Both the position numbers and the translations under genes were made by a program. Under the pieces are notes generated by a model, which worked only from the letters and a program-made list of their open reading frames with translations, was not told the origin of the DNA and searched no databases. This document shows positions 42,958 to 51,866 of a stretch of 64,000 nt of DNA, one piece after another. Location: assembly GCA_028819845.1 (NCBI GenBank), contig JAPPKS010000032.1, forward strand, positions 186,001-250,000. The letters are read 5' to 3'. Source of the DNA: Candidatus Poribacteria bacterium (GTDB taxonomy: Bacteria > Poribacteria > WGA-4E > PCPOR2b). The number at the start of each line of letters is the position of its first letter. Position 1 is the first letter of the stretch.

Positions 42958-43422
42958 TCACTCCACGGCGAAAAAAATGCTCCGTTCGAATAGTCCGTCT
43001 AAAAAAATGTCAACCGACCATTCGCCATCGGTGAAACCGCCAGAGGGGCGGTCGATAAAAAACCAAGTAATCTGATCGCCGGTTGATGACGTAAAGGACT
43101 CCGCGTCATCTCGAAATGGGGGATCGTCAACGTCTTGTTCTGGTGAATACCAACTCACTTCAGCGGTATGCCTCCCCTCAACAGCTGCCCAATAAATCCA
43201 TAAGTAGATGCGGTCGCTTGACTCGAAAAAGGTATCCGTGATTCCTACTGGACGGTCGTCGATGAGATCTACAGCTAGGACAGCATCCAATATCGCAGGT
43301 TCACCCTGGAGAAGATCCAGCGAACCGCTTCCGCCCGATGGCGAACTGTCGCACCCGCCGAGAACTATGCTGCTTAGAACCACGACCAAAAAGAACCTAA
43401 TCTGAAAATTATACTTTTTCAT
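42958..43422 (-). CDS. Small lipoprotein of unknown function
   Basis: A 154-residue protein with signal MKKYNFQIRFFLVVVL and lipobox LGGC. After a Ser/Gly-rich linker, the body is strand-rich with many aromatic and acidic residues (SSDRIYLWIYWAAVEGRHTA, TGDQITWFFIDRP), consistent with an Ig-like or beta-sandwich fold. ATG 43422 is preferred over 43437 because it gives a normal signal peptide n-region. The gene is convergent with purC and has its own promoter. Confidence 0.7.
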   Translation of the reverse strand: MKKYNFQIRFFLVVVLSSIVLGGCDSSPSGGSGSLDLLQGEPAILDAVLAVDLIDDRPVGITDTFFESSDRIYLWIYWAAVEGRHTAEVSWYSPEQDVDDPPFRDDAESFTSSTGDQITWFFIDRPSGGFTDGEWSVDIFLDGLFERSIFFAVE

Positions 43423-43462
43423 TCGACAATCACCCAATTTTGTTATTTCTGCTCACCACAAA

Positions 43463-43492
43463 ATCATAACCCAACCGACTTTCCCTTGTCAA
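43463..43492 (-). promoter_or_regulatory. Promoter of the 43-kb lipoprotein
   Basis: On the minus strand TTGACA (43487-43492) and TATGAT (43463-43468) are 18 bases apart, 40 bases before ATG 43422. Confidence 0.6.
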
Positions 43493-43537
43493 CTGAAATT
43501 TTTGCGGCGCGGCGGATTTAATTTTCGTCCGGCGCGT

Positions 43538-45184
43538 TCAGTCTTCCGTAGGCTCCAATACAATCCGAATTTGTGCATCTACGGCCGCACCGTCAAAGTC
43601 GATCTCGGCGGTGATTGCGCCAAGCGCTTCCAATGGGAAGAGATGATTTGTAATGCGAGTCATCAACGCTGAACCATCGCCTTGACCGGAAGTGGATGCA
43701 ATCAACTCGAGTATTGAGGTGAGGCGTTTTAGTTGAGGAAAGAATCGGTTGGGTTGAATAAAGATTTGACTTTCAGCGGATTGATGAGTTGAAGTTGAGA
43801 ATCCTGTTTCAGGCAACGCCGCGATTCGTCCCTCAGAAGTATCAATGGCGGTTTTCAATCCATCAAGCGTAGAACTGATAATCCAATAATTATCGACAAT
43901 TGCGCAGCCTCCCGTAACGGCGAACAAGAACCCTAAACGAAGTTGGACAGGGTAAATCTCTATTCCGCGGTAATCTTGAGGATTCAGAAATTCGAGCCGC
44001 TTGCCGAATATGGTGACCTTGCCGTTCCGCAGATTCGCAAAATCCGCTCTAAAATTAGAGTCATCGCTGATTGTGAGAATCAGCAGCGCTGGGGGAATTG
44101 CTGTCGGCATTTCGCCTTGGGCATCAAGCAGCAAGAACGCAAACTGCGAGTTTAAATGGCGAAAGAGTTCAACACGGTTCTCTTGAAATTGGATGAATTG
44201 GGCGTTTTCCATCGGCGTCCCCAACGCTAAAAAATCTTCGCCGCTGCTCGCGCAAAGAAATGCCGTGGTTGCCGGGAGTATGGATAATAGGCTTTGATCG
44301 ATTGGACGCGAATCATTTGGCATGATTTTCGGAGTTGCGTCCAATGTTAACCGATGTCGAGAGTGAATAACACTATTTTCATAGCGATTGCCGACGCTCC
44401 ACGCATTGACAGGTGACAATAGTGACTTGAGGCCGCCGTTCAACGCGAAGGCTTGAGTAAAACTGGGTACATTGATATACATTGTGTTACTGTCCGAGTC
44501 ATACCGCTGGCGCATGTATTCCCGGGTAGGATCGAGGCTGATGAAATCCTGCCTCGCATCTGAATGGATATCAATTGTCTCCTGAATTAATGATTTGTCG
44601 AGTCCCAACAGACCTATCTTGCCGATAAAGGCGTAGCTGAAATCTCGCGGATAGCCGGTAATTGTGTTGATATCAATTCCCCTGTAATTCTCCTTTTTCC
44701 GCTTGTATTTCGGGTTGACAAAATCTGTGGCTGTGAGTGCCGCAATCTCTAATTTCTCTTTCGCGCCAACAATGCTAATCAACAGGAAAGAAATTTCGTC
44801 TCCACGACGGTAAAGGCTCAAAATCGCTTCCTCTCCAAAGTAGCCTTTAAGTGCCTTTAGATTTAACTCCCCGCCCATTTCATACTCCCAATGTTGTTTC
44901 TGATACACAATTTGGCGCCACCACGATTCTCGTCGGATTTCTGTAAGGAGCGGCATCTTCATTGTCTGTTTTCCAAACTCGCTGCGCCCGAACGTTTCAA
45001 CAAATCCGCCGAGATCTTTTACACTTAGATAACAGATTGGCGCATCAGGAAGCAGGCTGAGCAGACTCCGATCCGGCTCCCGAAGGGAAATCGACCGATA
45101 AAATAATACCAGCGCGGCTAACAGGACCAGGAGCGCGCCAATCAAACTGAGAAGAAGCCATTTTTTGAAGAGGAGCGTACGCAT
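43538..45184 (-). CDS. DUF3352-like membrane-anchored protein
   Basis: A 548-residue protein with one N-terminal membrane helix (about 9-29) and a large extracytoplasmic region. The pattern LLPDAPICYLSVKDLGGF near residue 44, a repeat of it as SILPATTAFLCASSGEDF near residue 305, and YWIISSTLDGLKTAID are typical of DUF3352-type proteins. These have two similar halves and unknown function. No catalytic motif is apparent. Confidence 0.68.
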   Translation of the reverse strand: MRTLLFKKWLLLSLIGALLVLLAALVLFYRSISLREPDRSLLSLLPDAPICYLSVKDLGGFVETFGRSEFGKQTMKMPLLTEIRRESWWRQIVYQKQHWEYEMGGELNLKALKGYFGEEAILSLYRRGDEISFLLISIVGAKEKLEIAALTATDFVNPKYKRKKENYRGIDINTITGYPRDFSYAFIGKIGLLGLDKSLIQETIDIHSDARQDFISLDPTREYMRQRYDSDSNTMYINVPSFTQAFALNGGLKSLLSPVNAWSVGNRYENSVIHSRHRLTLDATPKIMPNDSRPIDQSLLSILPATTAFLCASSGEDFLALGTPMENAQFIQFQENRVELFRHLNSQFAFLLLDAQGEMPTAIPPALLILTISDDSNFRADFANLRNGKVTIFGKRLEFLNPQDYRGIEIYPVQLRLGFLFAVTGGCAIVDNYWIISSTLDGLKTAIDTSEGRIAALPETGFSTSTHQSAESQIFIQPNRFFPQLKRLTSILELIASTSGQGDGSALMTRITNHLFPLEALGAITAEIDFDGAAVDAQIRIVLEPTED

Positions 45185-45270
45185 GGGGAAATCTCTTGCC
45201 TTAATTTTGGCTCATGTTAAGAAATCGCATATCTACACCTTATAGCCATTGCGACCATTTACCATCGGTT

Positions 45271-45304
45271 TGTGGGAGAGGCTTCCTAGCCTCGATTATC
45301 AATC
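45271..45304. repeat. Truncated copy of the TGTGGGAG hairpin repeat
   Basis: TGTGGGAGAGGCTTCCTAGC matches the left half of 8520-8574 (TGTGGGAGGGGCTTCCTAGA). The right arm is missing. Confidence 0.55.
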
Positions 45305-45376
45305 ACCCCTTGTGTAAATAAAAACTAAAATGGCTATAATCCGGTAGGTTGCCAAATACCTTCAAATCTGACCCCC

Positions 45377-46792
45377 TTACTTCTGAAATGAACCGCCCTT
45401 TTTGATCGCCCACAAAGTCTTGAGCAGGATTTTGATGTCAAAGGCGAGCGACCAGTTTTCAATGTAGAATAAATCGTAACGGAGCCGCTCTTTGAGTGAG
45501 GTGTTTCCGCGCAGACCATTGACTTGCGCCCAACCCGTTAAACCGCATTTCACCCGATGCCGATCCAAGTAGTGAGGGAAAGATTTGCTAAAATCATCAA
45601 TCAGCCCTGACATCTCCGGCCGGGGTCCCACCAGACTCATATCCCCCTTGACTACATTGAATAGTTGCGGAAGTTCGTCTAAACCCCAACGCCTCAAGAA
45701 TCGCCCGAGCCGCGTTTGCCGTGGATCGTCCGGCGCAGCCCATGTGTGTCCAATTCCCGCCTCCGCATCTTGGCGCATAGATCTGAATTTGTAGATGCGA
45801 AAGGCTGTCCCATCCCTGCTAATCCGTTCTTGGCGGAAAATGACTGAACCTGAAGATGTTAACTTCACCGCAATCGCAATCGCAACCATAACCGGACTCA
45901 AAATAACCAAGGCAAACGTGCTTAAGGCGATGTCCAACCCCCGCTTAATCAGCCCGCGCCAGCCGTGTAGTGGAAGTTCTTTCAACTGAACAACCGGAAT
46001 CCCGTCAAAATCCACCACATGCGTCTTTCCAATCATAACTTCGTAGAGGTCCGGGAGTACCCGAATCTGAACGGGCAGCCCTTCGCAATCATGCACAATC
46101 TGTAAAATCTCTTCGTGAGAAATTGCCGGTGACGTGATGAACAGTTCGTTAATCTGATACTTTTGGACGAGGCTGCGTACTTCGGTTGTACCGCCAAGAA
46201 CATGCTGAGAAATTGGCTCAGACGGTAGTTGTTTTCCGATTATAACACCGAGTAATTGGTAACTTTTACGGGCTTTTCCGCGGATAGAATGGATGAGTTG
46301 TCTTGTGGTTGCGTTAAAGCCGACAACGGCGATTTGGCTTACACCAATGCCGGACTGCTGCAGCGCCTGCTTGAACCGCTGCACCGCGAGCCGATTCAAG
46401 TAAAGAAAACCCGCGCTCATTCCGCACGCCAAGAGCATGACCCAACGAGAATATTCGTGGTGGTGATAGAAGAAAAAGACGGCGCCAAGTGTTGAGATTA
46501 GCGCGATGGCTGAAGCCTTCAGCAGCGATAGCCCGGTTTCCAGTGAGACTTCGTTTGCGACCCAATAAAGCCCTAATCCCCGAAGCGTCAATATCCAGAT
46601 TACCGCGTTCAATGGGATGAGTTGAAAGTAAAATGCGAGCGGTGGATTTCCGCCCGTGTGGATAGCAACCGCCTGCAACCAGCCCGACTCAAACCTGAGC
46701 CAGTAGGCGATGCGGATCGAAATTCCGATGAGGCAGAAGTCGATGACGACCGTTACCGCGGTTAGGAGTTGATTGAGAGATTTATTCGACAT
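45377..46792 (-). CDS. Polyprenyl glycosylphosphotransferase (WcaJ/WbaP family)
   Basis: A 471-residue inner-membrane enzyme that starts glycan assembly by moving a sugar-1-phosphate onto undecaprenyl phosphate. Four or five N-terminal helices are followed by a CoA-binding-like domain (VGFNATTRQLIHSI) and another helix. The C-terminal catalytic region has KRGLDIALS, FRQERISRDG, IYKFRSMRQDAE, RWGLDELPQL and DMSLVGPRPEM. It stands outside the main polysaccharide locus (5-22 kb), which has no initiating transferase of its own. It is therefore a candidate initiator for that glycan. Confidence 0.92.
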   Translation of the reverse strand: MSNKSLNQLLTAVTVVIDFCLIGISIRIAYWLRFESGWLQAVAIHTGGNPPLAFYFQLIPLNAVIWILTLRGLGLYWVANEVSLETGLSLLKASAIALISTLGAVFFFYHHHEYSRWVMLLACGMSAGFLYLNRLAVQRFKQALQQSGIGVSQIAVVGFNATTRQLIHSIRGKARKSYQLLGVIIGKQLPSEPISQHVLGGTTEVRSLVQKYQINELFITSPAISHEEILQIVHDCEGLPVQIRVLPDLYEVMIGKTHVVDFDGIPVVQLKELPLHGWRGLIKRGLDIALSTFALVILSPVMVAIAIAVKLTSSGSVIFRQERISRDGTAFRIYKFRSMRQDAEAGIGHTWAAPDDPRQTRLGRFLRRWGLDELPQLFNVVKGDMSLVGPRPEMSGLIDDFSKSFPHYLDRHRVKCGLTGWAQVNGLRGNTSLKERLRYDLFYIENWSLAFDIKILLKTLWAIKKGGSFQK

Positions 46793-46955
46793 GTTGGTTT
46801 CTTAATTTATAGACATTCAAACTTCATGAAATTTTACCAAAGGAGTGCTTTCTCCATCAACCATAAACTTCTACGGTTGTTTTACCTTGTCAGAGCGCGC
46901 ATCCAAATCACTTTGCACTTGTCCTATATCACTCGACAGCGCTGTCAAGTATGGT

Positions 46956-46984
46956 TTGGAAATTCACCGCAAAGGTGATATAAT
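46956..46984 (+). promoter_or_regulatory. Promoter before the 47-kb dioxygenase gene
   Basis: TTGGAA (46956-46961), 17 bases, TATAAT (46979-46984). The rest of 46793-47112 shows nothing recognisable. Confidence 0.5.
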
Positions 46985-47112
46985 CGCATGTACTAAATTG
47001 GATCATTATGGCAGTTTAGGACGACTCAATCATACCATCGCGGCAACACAGTTTCGATTCGGACAGGACAAAACTTTAAAGGGTATTGAATACATAGACG
47101 GAGTTTTTTGCC

Positions 47113-47925
47113 ATGCAACTCACAACACATCAACTCAACTTCTTTCACACCTTCGGCTATCTGGTTTTCCGTGAACTTTTTGGTCCGGATGAGATCGCTT
47201 GGATTATCGATGAGTTTGAGGACGTTATGCAGACCTACGCCGGCGGTAAGATGCACGATGGATCGAAGCCGACTATGATTGTTCCGACCATTGACCACAG
47301 CGAACGGCTCTGCACGCTGCTTGACGATGCCCGTATTGAGGGTATCGCGTCCGGCATTTTGGGCGATGACTTCAACTATGCCTCGGGCGACGGAAACTAC
47401 TATTGCGGCGACACTGATTGGCACACAGACGGGAACTACCCTGAACTCTTCGCGATAAAAATGGTGTTTTACTTAGACGCACTCACACGCGACACCGGCT
47501 GCCTTCGCGTGCTTCCCGGCAGCCACCGCCGCGACTCCCTATGGCGGTCCGGTGAAATCCATCCCAGAGATGCGCAGCATTTGTGGGGACTACCGCCGTC
47601 CGAGATTCCTGGTGTCGCCGCATTGGCGACAAATCCGGGAGATTTGGTCGTATTTTACCACGACATCCTCCACGCGTCGTTTGGCGGATCAACCCGACGG
47701 CGGATGTTCACAATGAACCTGAATAAGCACGCAGCGACCGAGAGCGAAATGGCGCGTATTGACGAGTATGTCCGCGGCCACTGCCCCGTTGCTCACGGAT
47801 TCAAGATTGGCGGCATGTACACCGAAATCATGCTCAATACCGCAAGTCCGCAACGGATGCACCACCTCGCTCAATTGCGCGAACGGCATGCGTTGGTGTA
47901 TCCGCACGACACCCGTCATTCGTGA
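47113..47925 (+). CDS. Phytanoyl-CoA dioxygenase (PhyH) family protein
   Basis: A 270-residue Fe(II)/2-oxoglutarate oxygenase. The jelly-roll metal site is formed by His and Asp in DWHTDGNYPE and the distal His in VFYHDILHASFGG. The Arg that binds 2-oxoglutarate is likely in the following RRRMFTMN. It has FHTFGYLVFRELF near the N-terminus. The family hydroxylates many small molecules; the substrate is unknown. Paralogue at 56.7 kb. Confidence 0.9.
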   Translation: MQLTTHQLNFFHTFGYLVFRELFGPDEIAWIIDEFEDVMQTYAGGKMHDGSKPTMIVPTIDHSERLCTLLDDARIEGIASGILGDDFNYASGDGNYYCGDTDWHTDGNYPELFAIKMVFYLDALTRDTGCLRVLPGSHRRDSLWRSGEIHPRDAQHLWGLPPSEIPGVAALATNPGDLVVFYHDILHASFGGSTRRRMFTMNLNKHAATESEMARIDEYVRGHCPVAHGFKIGGMYTEIMLNTASPQRMHHLAQLRERHALVYPHDTRHS

Positions 47926-48329
47926 GAGTAATCTCACTGCCATAAGAATAAGAAGAAGTAACAATCGAATTTGAACGAATTCTCACAATCCTCAATATGG
48001 CGTGGTGAACTATGGCACCGCAGGCGCCATTTTGTAAGCGGTGTCACTCATTGGACGAAGGTCTTAACAACGCGAACGGCGGCTTTTGGGGAGTGCGTTC
48101 GTCTGGTGGGTTTGTTTCATCGGCCGGGAACACAAGGATTTCGTTCTGTTCGGGATATAGCCCTTCCCGGCAGCGCGGCGGGTTCACTTCATTGCCTAGA
48201 ATGATTCGTTCACTCGGTTCGTCGTATTGCATGGCGACTGAATACCGATTCCCATGATTGTGAGCGTTGCTCAAAATTAAGGACGAACCAATGAAAGTTG
48301 GGGGTAGGAGGTTTGGATTCGTGGAGGAA
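47926..48329. other. Intergenic stretch with unconvincing opposing small frames
   Basis: A 76-codon minus frame (48044-48274, TTG start) and an 81-codon plus frame (48012-48257) overlap completely. Neither has a clear ribosome binding site or recognisable domain. The minus frame has the more protein-like composition (YSVAMQYDEPSERIILGNEV). I cannot decide whether either is a gene. Confidence 0.3.
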
Positions 48330-48551
48330 TTAGGCGCGTTTGAAATCTGTCCAATTTATCCCCAATTGCCTAATACATGCGCGAAGCGTTCCAATTGGCA
48401 TATCATTAGTTCCGTGATCAGGAATAACTGTCGCGCTTTCCGTAAGGGGGTTGAACCATTTTCGATGAGAGCCTCGCGTTCTGTGTTTCGTTTCGCGACA
48501 ACCGAGTTTTTTGAGTTTACGCGACATTTCTCGATATGTCATGGCGCTCAC
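48330..48551 (-). CDS. hicA: HicA-type mRNA interferase toxin
   Basis: A 73-residue (70 from ATG 48542) YcfA/HicA protein with the double-stranded-RNA-binding-like fold: MTYREMSRKLKKLGCRE, then the catalytic His in RTRGSHRKWFNP and VIPDHGTNDMPIGTLRACIR. It would cleave mRNA when not bound by its antitoxin. Its start overlaps the end of the hicB gene. The antitoxin-first order is the reverse of the commonest hicAB layout. Confidence 0.85.
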   Translation of the reverse strand: MSAMTYREMSRKLKKLGCRETKHRTRGSHRKWFNPLTESATVIPDHGTNDMPIGTLRACIRQLGINWTDFKRA

Positions 48552-48867
48552 GATTTAGAGTGGCTTGAAAGACGTATGGTACAGGCGAGCCATCAGCCCC
48601 GTGTAATTTTGGTGTCAGTGTCTGAAACGGATGAACTATAGGTTCTTGTTTGGACTTTTGAATAATGTTGTCAGGCAATGTACGCCCTAAATCTTCATAT
48701 AGTTCGAGTGTTGCGATGAATGCGTCTATGACGTTATTTAACGCGTCATCTACCGAATTCCCGTCCGTTATCAATTCAGGCAATTCCTCACATGTTACTG
48801 TATAACCGCCTTCTGGTTCCGGGGCCAACCGCACGGTAATGCAATATACTGTGCTCGGGACACTCAC
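48517..48867 (-). CDS. hicB: HicB-type antitoxin
   Basis: A 116-residue antitoxin. The partial RNase H-like HicB fold is clear: ITVRLAPEPEGGYTVTCEEL, PELITDGNSVDDALNNV, FIATLELYEDLGRTLP. The C-terminal part beyond residue 75 would hold the dimerisation or DNA-binding element but no clear helix-turn-helix is seen. GTG 48867 follows AAAGGAG by eight bases. It overlaps hicA by about 26 to 35 bases, so both are translated together. Confidence 0.83.
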   Translation of the reverse strand: MSVPSTVYCITVRLAPEPEGGYTVTCEELPELITDGNSVDDALNNVIDAFIATLELYEDLGRTLPDNIIQKSKQEPIVHPFQTLTPKLHGADGSPVPYVFQATLNRERHDISRNVA

Positions 48868-48900
48868 GGTTAAATCTCCTTTCGGGTAGGTTTCGGTCGG

Positions 48901-48929
48901 TATACAAATGAAAATTGTTGTAATGTCAA
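48901..48929 (-). promoter_or_regulatory. Promoter candidate for hicBA
   Basis: On the minus strand TTGACA (48924-48929), 17 bases, TGTATA (48901-48906), about 34 bases before the hicB start. The -10 match is moderate. Confidence 0.45.
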
Positions 48930-49135
48930 AGGCGTACCAAACGGCGCCGCCGTTCGGCGGAAATTATACCATTGGATTCGATTTATAATCAAGTGACAAG
49001 TAGGAAGATAAGTCTAGTGTCTGATTTCTCATGTGGTTGCGTCGTTATCGCGTCGGGCGCGTGGAATTTCGCAACTATAGAAAGCAATCATTGAACCCGC
49101 TTGGTGCTCTTGAAAGCAATTATACAGTAGTGCAC

Positions 49136-49642
49136 TTAATACTCGATTCGCTTTAGAATCGACCGTGCGTTCTCGGCGTCCCAATTACAATCTTGTGTCA
49201 GGTACATGAGAATCGCATCTTCCATAGTTATATCAAGGCGCCTGTGGTGGCCGCGTATAATTTTAGCGGCAGCGATGGCGCTATTCACTGAATGACTGAG
49301 TTCGTGAATAGCTAACAGTGAATTCCGAAGCTTGTCCTCGGGCGGCGGATTGCTTGCTCTTTTATTGTATTCTTCATATAACTCTTGAAGTTGTTTGGTT
49401 CTGCCAGGGTCTGACCGAAGAAAGCTGTCAATTGCGCGTTTTTTGTTGATTCGTGAATGTGGATGTGCTGCAGGATTGGTGTAAATTGTAACTGCACTAT
49501 TATCTGTGTGAGTCTCGTTGGTTTGCAGTAGTCTATCCTCTTCGTCCGCCGCCGCATCGGCCCGATCTGATAGTCGATTAGCGCAGCCTGCACCGACAAT
49601 CAAACATATCAGGATTGTAAGCATCACCTTTATTCGCGCCAT
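49136..49642 (-). CDS. Unknown lipoprotein
   Basis: A 168-residue lipoprotein. MARIKVMLTILICLIVGAGC gives a signal with lipobox VGAGC. After a low-complexity linker the C-terminal 100 residues are helical: SDPGRTKQLQELYEEYNKR and AIHELSHSVNSAIAAAKII, ending in a UBA-like ITMEDAILMYLTQDCNWDAE. ATG 49642 follows GGAGGAGGAG. No family recognised. Confidence 0.68.
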   Translation of the reverse strand: MARIKVMLTILICLIVGAGCANRLSDRADAAADEEDRLLQTNETHTDNSAVTIYTNPAAHPHSRINKKRAIDSFLRSDPGRTKQLQELYEEYNKRASNPPPEDKLRNSLLAIHELSHSVNSAIAAAKIIRGHHRRLDITMEDAILMYLTQDCNWDAENARSILKRIEY

Positions 49643-49723
49643 TTTATCTCCTCCTCCATTTTCCCACCAACGATCCCAGACACACTGCTTCCAAAGCGGC
49701 CCCATCGAAGAGTATTCTGCAAA

Positions 49724-49752
49724 ATAGTAACACGCTGCACCGTGAGTGTCAA
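49724..49752 (-). promoter_or_regulatory. Promoter of the 49-kb lipoprotein
   Basis: On the minus strand TTGACA (49747-49752), 17 bases, TACTAT (49724-49729). Confidence 0.65.
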
Positions 49753-49777
49753 GATTTTGACCGCCGAGATATAACGC

Positions 49778-49806
49778 TTGTATTTATATTGGAATCTAGG
49801 TATAAT
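49778..49806 (+). promoter_or_regulatory. Promoter of the cupin genes
   Basis: TTGTAT (49778-49783), 17 bases, TATAAT (49801-49806), 107 bases before the first cupin gene and divergent from the lipoprotein promoter. Confidence 0.6.
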
Positions 49807-49912
49807 TTTACGGCTTGCTGCGGTACAACTTAAACCTCACGCTAGCCACAATCAACGCAACACTACCTGTTGCCGTCCGCGTGACGGAGGTTCAAGGTGA
49901 TAAAGGAGAATA

Positions 49913-50317
49913 ATGATGCAAAAATACATACGTACTCCAGACCATGACATGCGCTCTGGACAAATTTCGATCGCTGAGCTACATCCGGACGATCACAAAG
50001 ATCAACTGGCTTCATGGCTATTTCTTGGCCCCGATGTAATTCACGGCAAGTTTAATCTCGGCAACATGGTATCAAAACGATTGGAAATTTCTGTCGATAC
50101 CTATACGCCGGACGGTTACACGGAAGAACACACCCATCCCGATAAGGAGCAAGCCTATTACATCGTGTCCGGTCAGGCGAAAGCTACAGTGGGTGTTGAA
50201 GAAGGTATCGTCGGCCCGGGCGGGGTAGTATATATCCCGTTGAATATGCCGCACGGATTTGCCAATGCAGGCGATGAACCGTTGACCGTCGTGGTAATTA
50301 GCAGTTACGAACTATAA
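49913..50317 (+). CDS. Single-domain cupin protein
   Basis: A 134-residue cupin. Motif 1 is in GYTEEHTHPDKEQAYYIVSG (metal ligands His, His and Glu) and motif 2 in PLNMPHGFANAGDEP (final His). No partner domain. It is followed 77 bases later by a two-cupin protein with strongly similar ends (both finish in a VVSSY or VISSYE/D type motif), so the pair arose by duplication. The start is ATG 49913 after AAGGAG; ATG 49916 is equally possible. Function unknown; the cupins near RraA- and transaldolase-like genes suggest carbohydrate or aromatic catabolism. Confidence 0.85.
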   Translation: MMQKYIRTPDHDMRSGQISIAELHPDDHKDQLASWLFLGPDVIHGKFNLGNMVSKRLEISVDTYTPDGYTEEHTHPDKEQAYYIVSGQAKATVGVEEGIVGPGGVVYIPLNMPHGFANAGDEPLTVVVISSYEL

Positions 50318-50393
50318 AGGATGATTTGTATTTTGAATAACTCAACGGTTGTAACCCTAGCCGGTCTTTGATTTCAGGAGATGGAAAGCGCAC

Positions 50394-51053
50394 ATGAAGA
50401 AATATATGCGGACCCCAGAGGACCCATTGCTTCCAATTACGGTCTTTTGGCAAAAACGATTTGGGAATCTTGCCCCAAAGGAATACCGCTTCGGCAGGGC
50501 GCTGATTGGTCCAGACAAAATATTCGGCGAATACAACCTCGGAAATATCAGTTCCAGCCGGATGCAGTTCGTTGTACTTACCTATGCAACCGGTGGAAGC
50601 CATGACAAGCACGTACACGACGACAACGAACAAGCCTACTACATTATCGCGGGACAAGCATCAGTTACGATTGGAGAGGACACATCGGTGCTCGGACCAG
50701 GAGGCGTCGCCTTGATTGCGTTGGGCATACCGCACGGGTTCCACAATGCGGGGGAGGAACTGCTATCCTTGCTGGATCTCCATACCTACCAGTTCGACGA
50801 TGTCCCTCCGAGCAAATTAGGTGTGGCAGAGGTGACCTACGGACTGCAAGGCGGCGTCGAATCACACGCTCACTCCGACCGAGAGAAAGCTTATTACATT
50901 ATATCGGGACGGGCGTCTGTCAAGATTGGCAAAGAAGAAGCGGCATTGGGTGCGGGGAGCGTCGCATTTATTCCCCGACACGTAACGCACGCTTATCGGA
51001 ACGTTGGCGACGAGCCGTTAAAACTCGCCGTTGTCAGCAGTTACGATGTATAA
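50394..51053 (+). CDS. Two-domain cupin (bicupin)
   Basis: A 219-residue protein with two cupin barrels. The first has KHVHDDNEQAYYIIAGQAS with GIPHGFHNAG; the second, from about residue 145, has ESHAHSDREKAYYIISGRAS with VTHAYRNVGDEP. Each holds a full set of metal ligands. The first 100 residues resemble the single cupin gene just upstream (PLLPITVFW compared with its N-terminus; LGPDxIxGxxNLGN is shared). It therefore looks like a fusion of tandem duplicates of one ancestor. Substrate unknown. Confidence 0.85.
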   Translation: MKKYMRTPEDPLLPITVFWQKRFGNLAPKEYRFGRALIGPDKIFGEYNLGNISSSRMQFVVLTYATGGSHDKHVHDDNEQAYYIIAGQASVTIGEDTSVLGPGGVALIALGIPHGFHNAGEELLSLLDLHTYQFDDVPPSKLGVAEVTYGLQGGVESHAHSDREKAYYIISGRASVKIGKEEAALGAGSVAFIPRHVTHAYRNVGDEPLKLAVVSSYDV

Positions 51054-51134
51054 AATTCGTAAGGACTTTCCCAAATCCGTCGGCGCATTTCAACTCAGTT
51101 GCGGCAACCCCGAGACATACAACGAAGGGCGATT

Positions 51135-51866
51135 TCATTTCGTCCTTACGCGCTCACTGAGTTCCGCCAGCCTTCGCTTGCATTCGTTCTGAGCCTCGGT
51201 TAGGCCTTTTGGCGTCGCATCGCTACGATCAAGATAGTTGAGCACGACGGCTTCTGCGGCGGCGAACTCGGCACAGCAGTCAACCACTTCACTGGCAATT
51301 TCGTTCGGAATTGTGGTCACGCCGTTGCAGTCCCCGTAGAGAAGATCGCCTGGGTGTATGGTGATGCCGCCCACATGAACGGGTACCCCGATAGCAGCGG
51401 TGTAGCCGTAACCGTGCGAAGAGATTGCGCCGTTGGTAAAAGCGGGGAAGTCCAGCGCCCGCACCTGATCAAGGTCCCGCCCGATACCGCTGGTTACGAT
51501 TCCCACAGCGCCGAATGTCTTGAGCGACTTGCACATGATATCGCCGAACGTCGCCGCTACCTTCGGCTCATCGAGGTCCTGGTACACTACCACAGCCGGC
51601 CCCGGCAGCGCCTCGAAACTCTCCAATTGCGCTTCTAAACTCACCTGCTCGCCGCTCGTCCGTGGAGCGCTCGCACAGCGCCGCATCGCCGTAGAGGCGT
51701 ATCCTACCATCGGCGGCATTTCCGGGAAGCAACACTTCACATGTTCGTTCATATACCCCGCGTCTCTCGGACGCACATCGAATAGCTCGATGACGTTGCA
51801 CACTGTAGGCGAGTCGTACCGCTTTAGCTGCTCTATCTCCTCATTGGATAACCCTTTGTTCGGCAT
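51135..51866 (-). CDS. RraA-like (HMG/CHA aldolase superfamily) protein
   Basis: A 243-residue protein of the RraA/4-hydroxy-4-methyl-2-oxoglutarate aldolase fold. It has the swivelling-domain motif GDIMCKSLKTFGAVGIVTSG, the GRDLDQVR segment and GDLLYGDCNGVTTIP. In enzymes the last motif reads GDxxxGDxDGV; here the second Asp is Asn. The family covers aldolases or decarboxylases and the RNase E inhibitor RraA. ATG 51866 follows AGGAGG by five bases. It is convergent with the bicupin gene. Confidence 0.85.
   Translation of the reverse strand: MPNKGLSNEEIEQLKRYDSPTVCNVIELFDVRPRDAGYMNEHVKCCFPEMPPMVGYASTAMRRCASAPRTSGEQVSLEAQLESFEALPGPAVVVYQDLDEPKVAATFGDIMCKSLKTFGAVGIVTSGIGRDLDQVRALDFPAFTNGAISSHGYGYTAAIGVPVHVGGITIHPGDLLYGDCNGVTTIPNEIASEVVDCCAEFAAAEAVVLNYLDRSDATPKGLTEAQNECKRRLAELSERVRTK

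Noticed and set aside
48012-48257. Plus-strand frame MAPQAPFCKRC as a gene
   Set aside because: No ribosome binding site; a minus-strand frame of equal quality covers the same bases, so neither was called.
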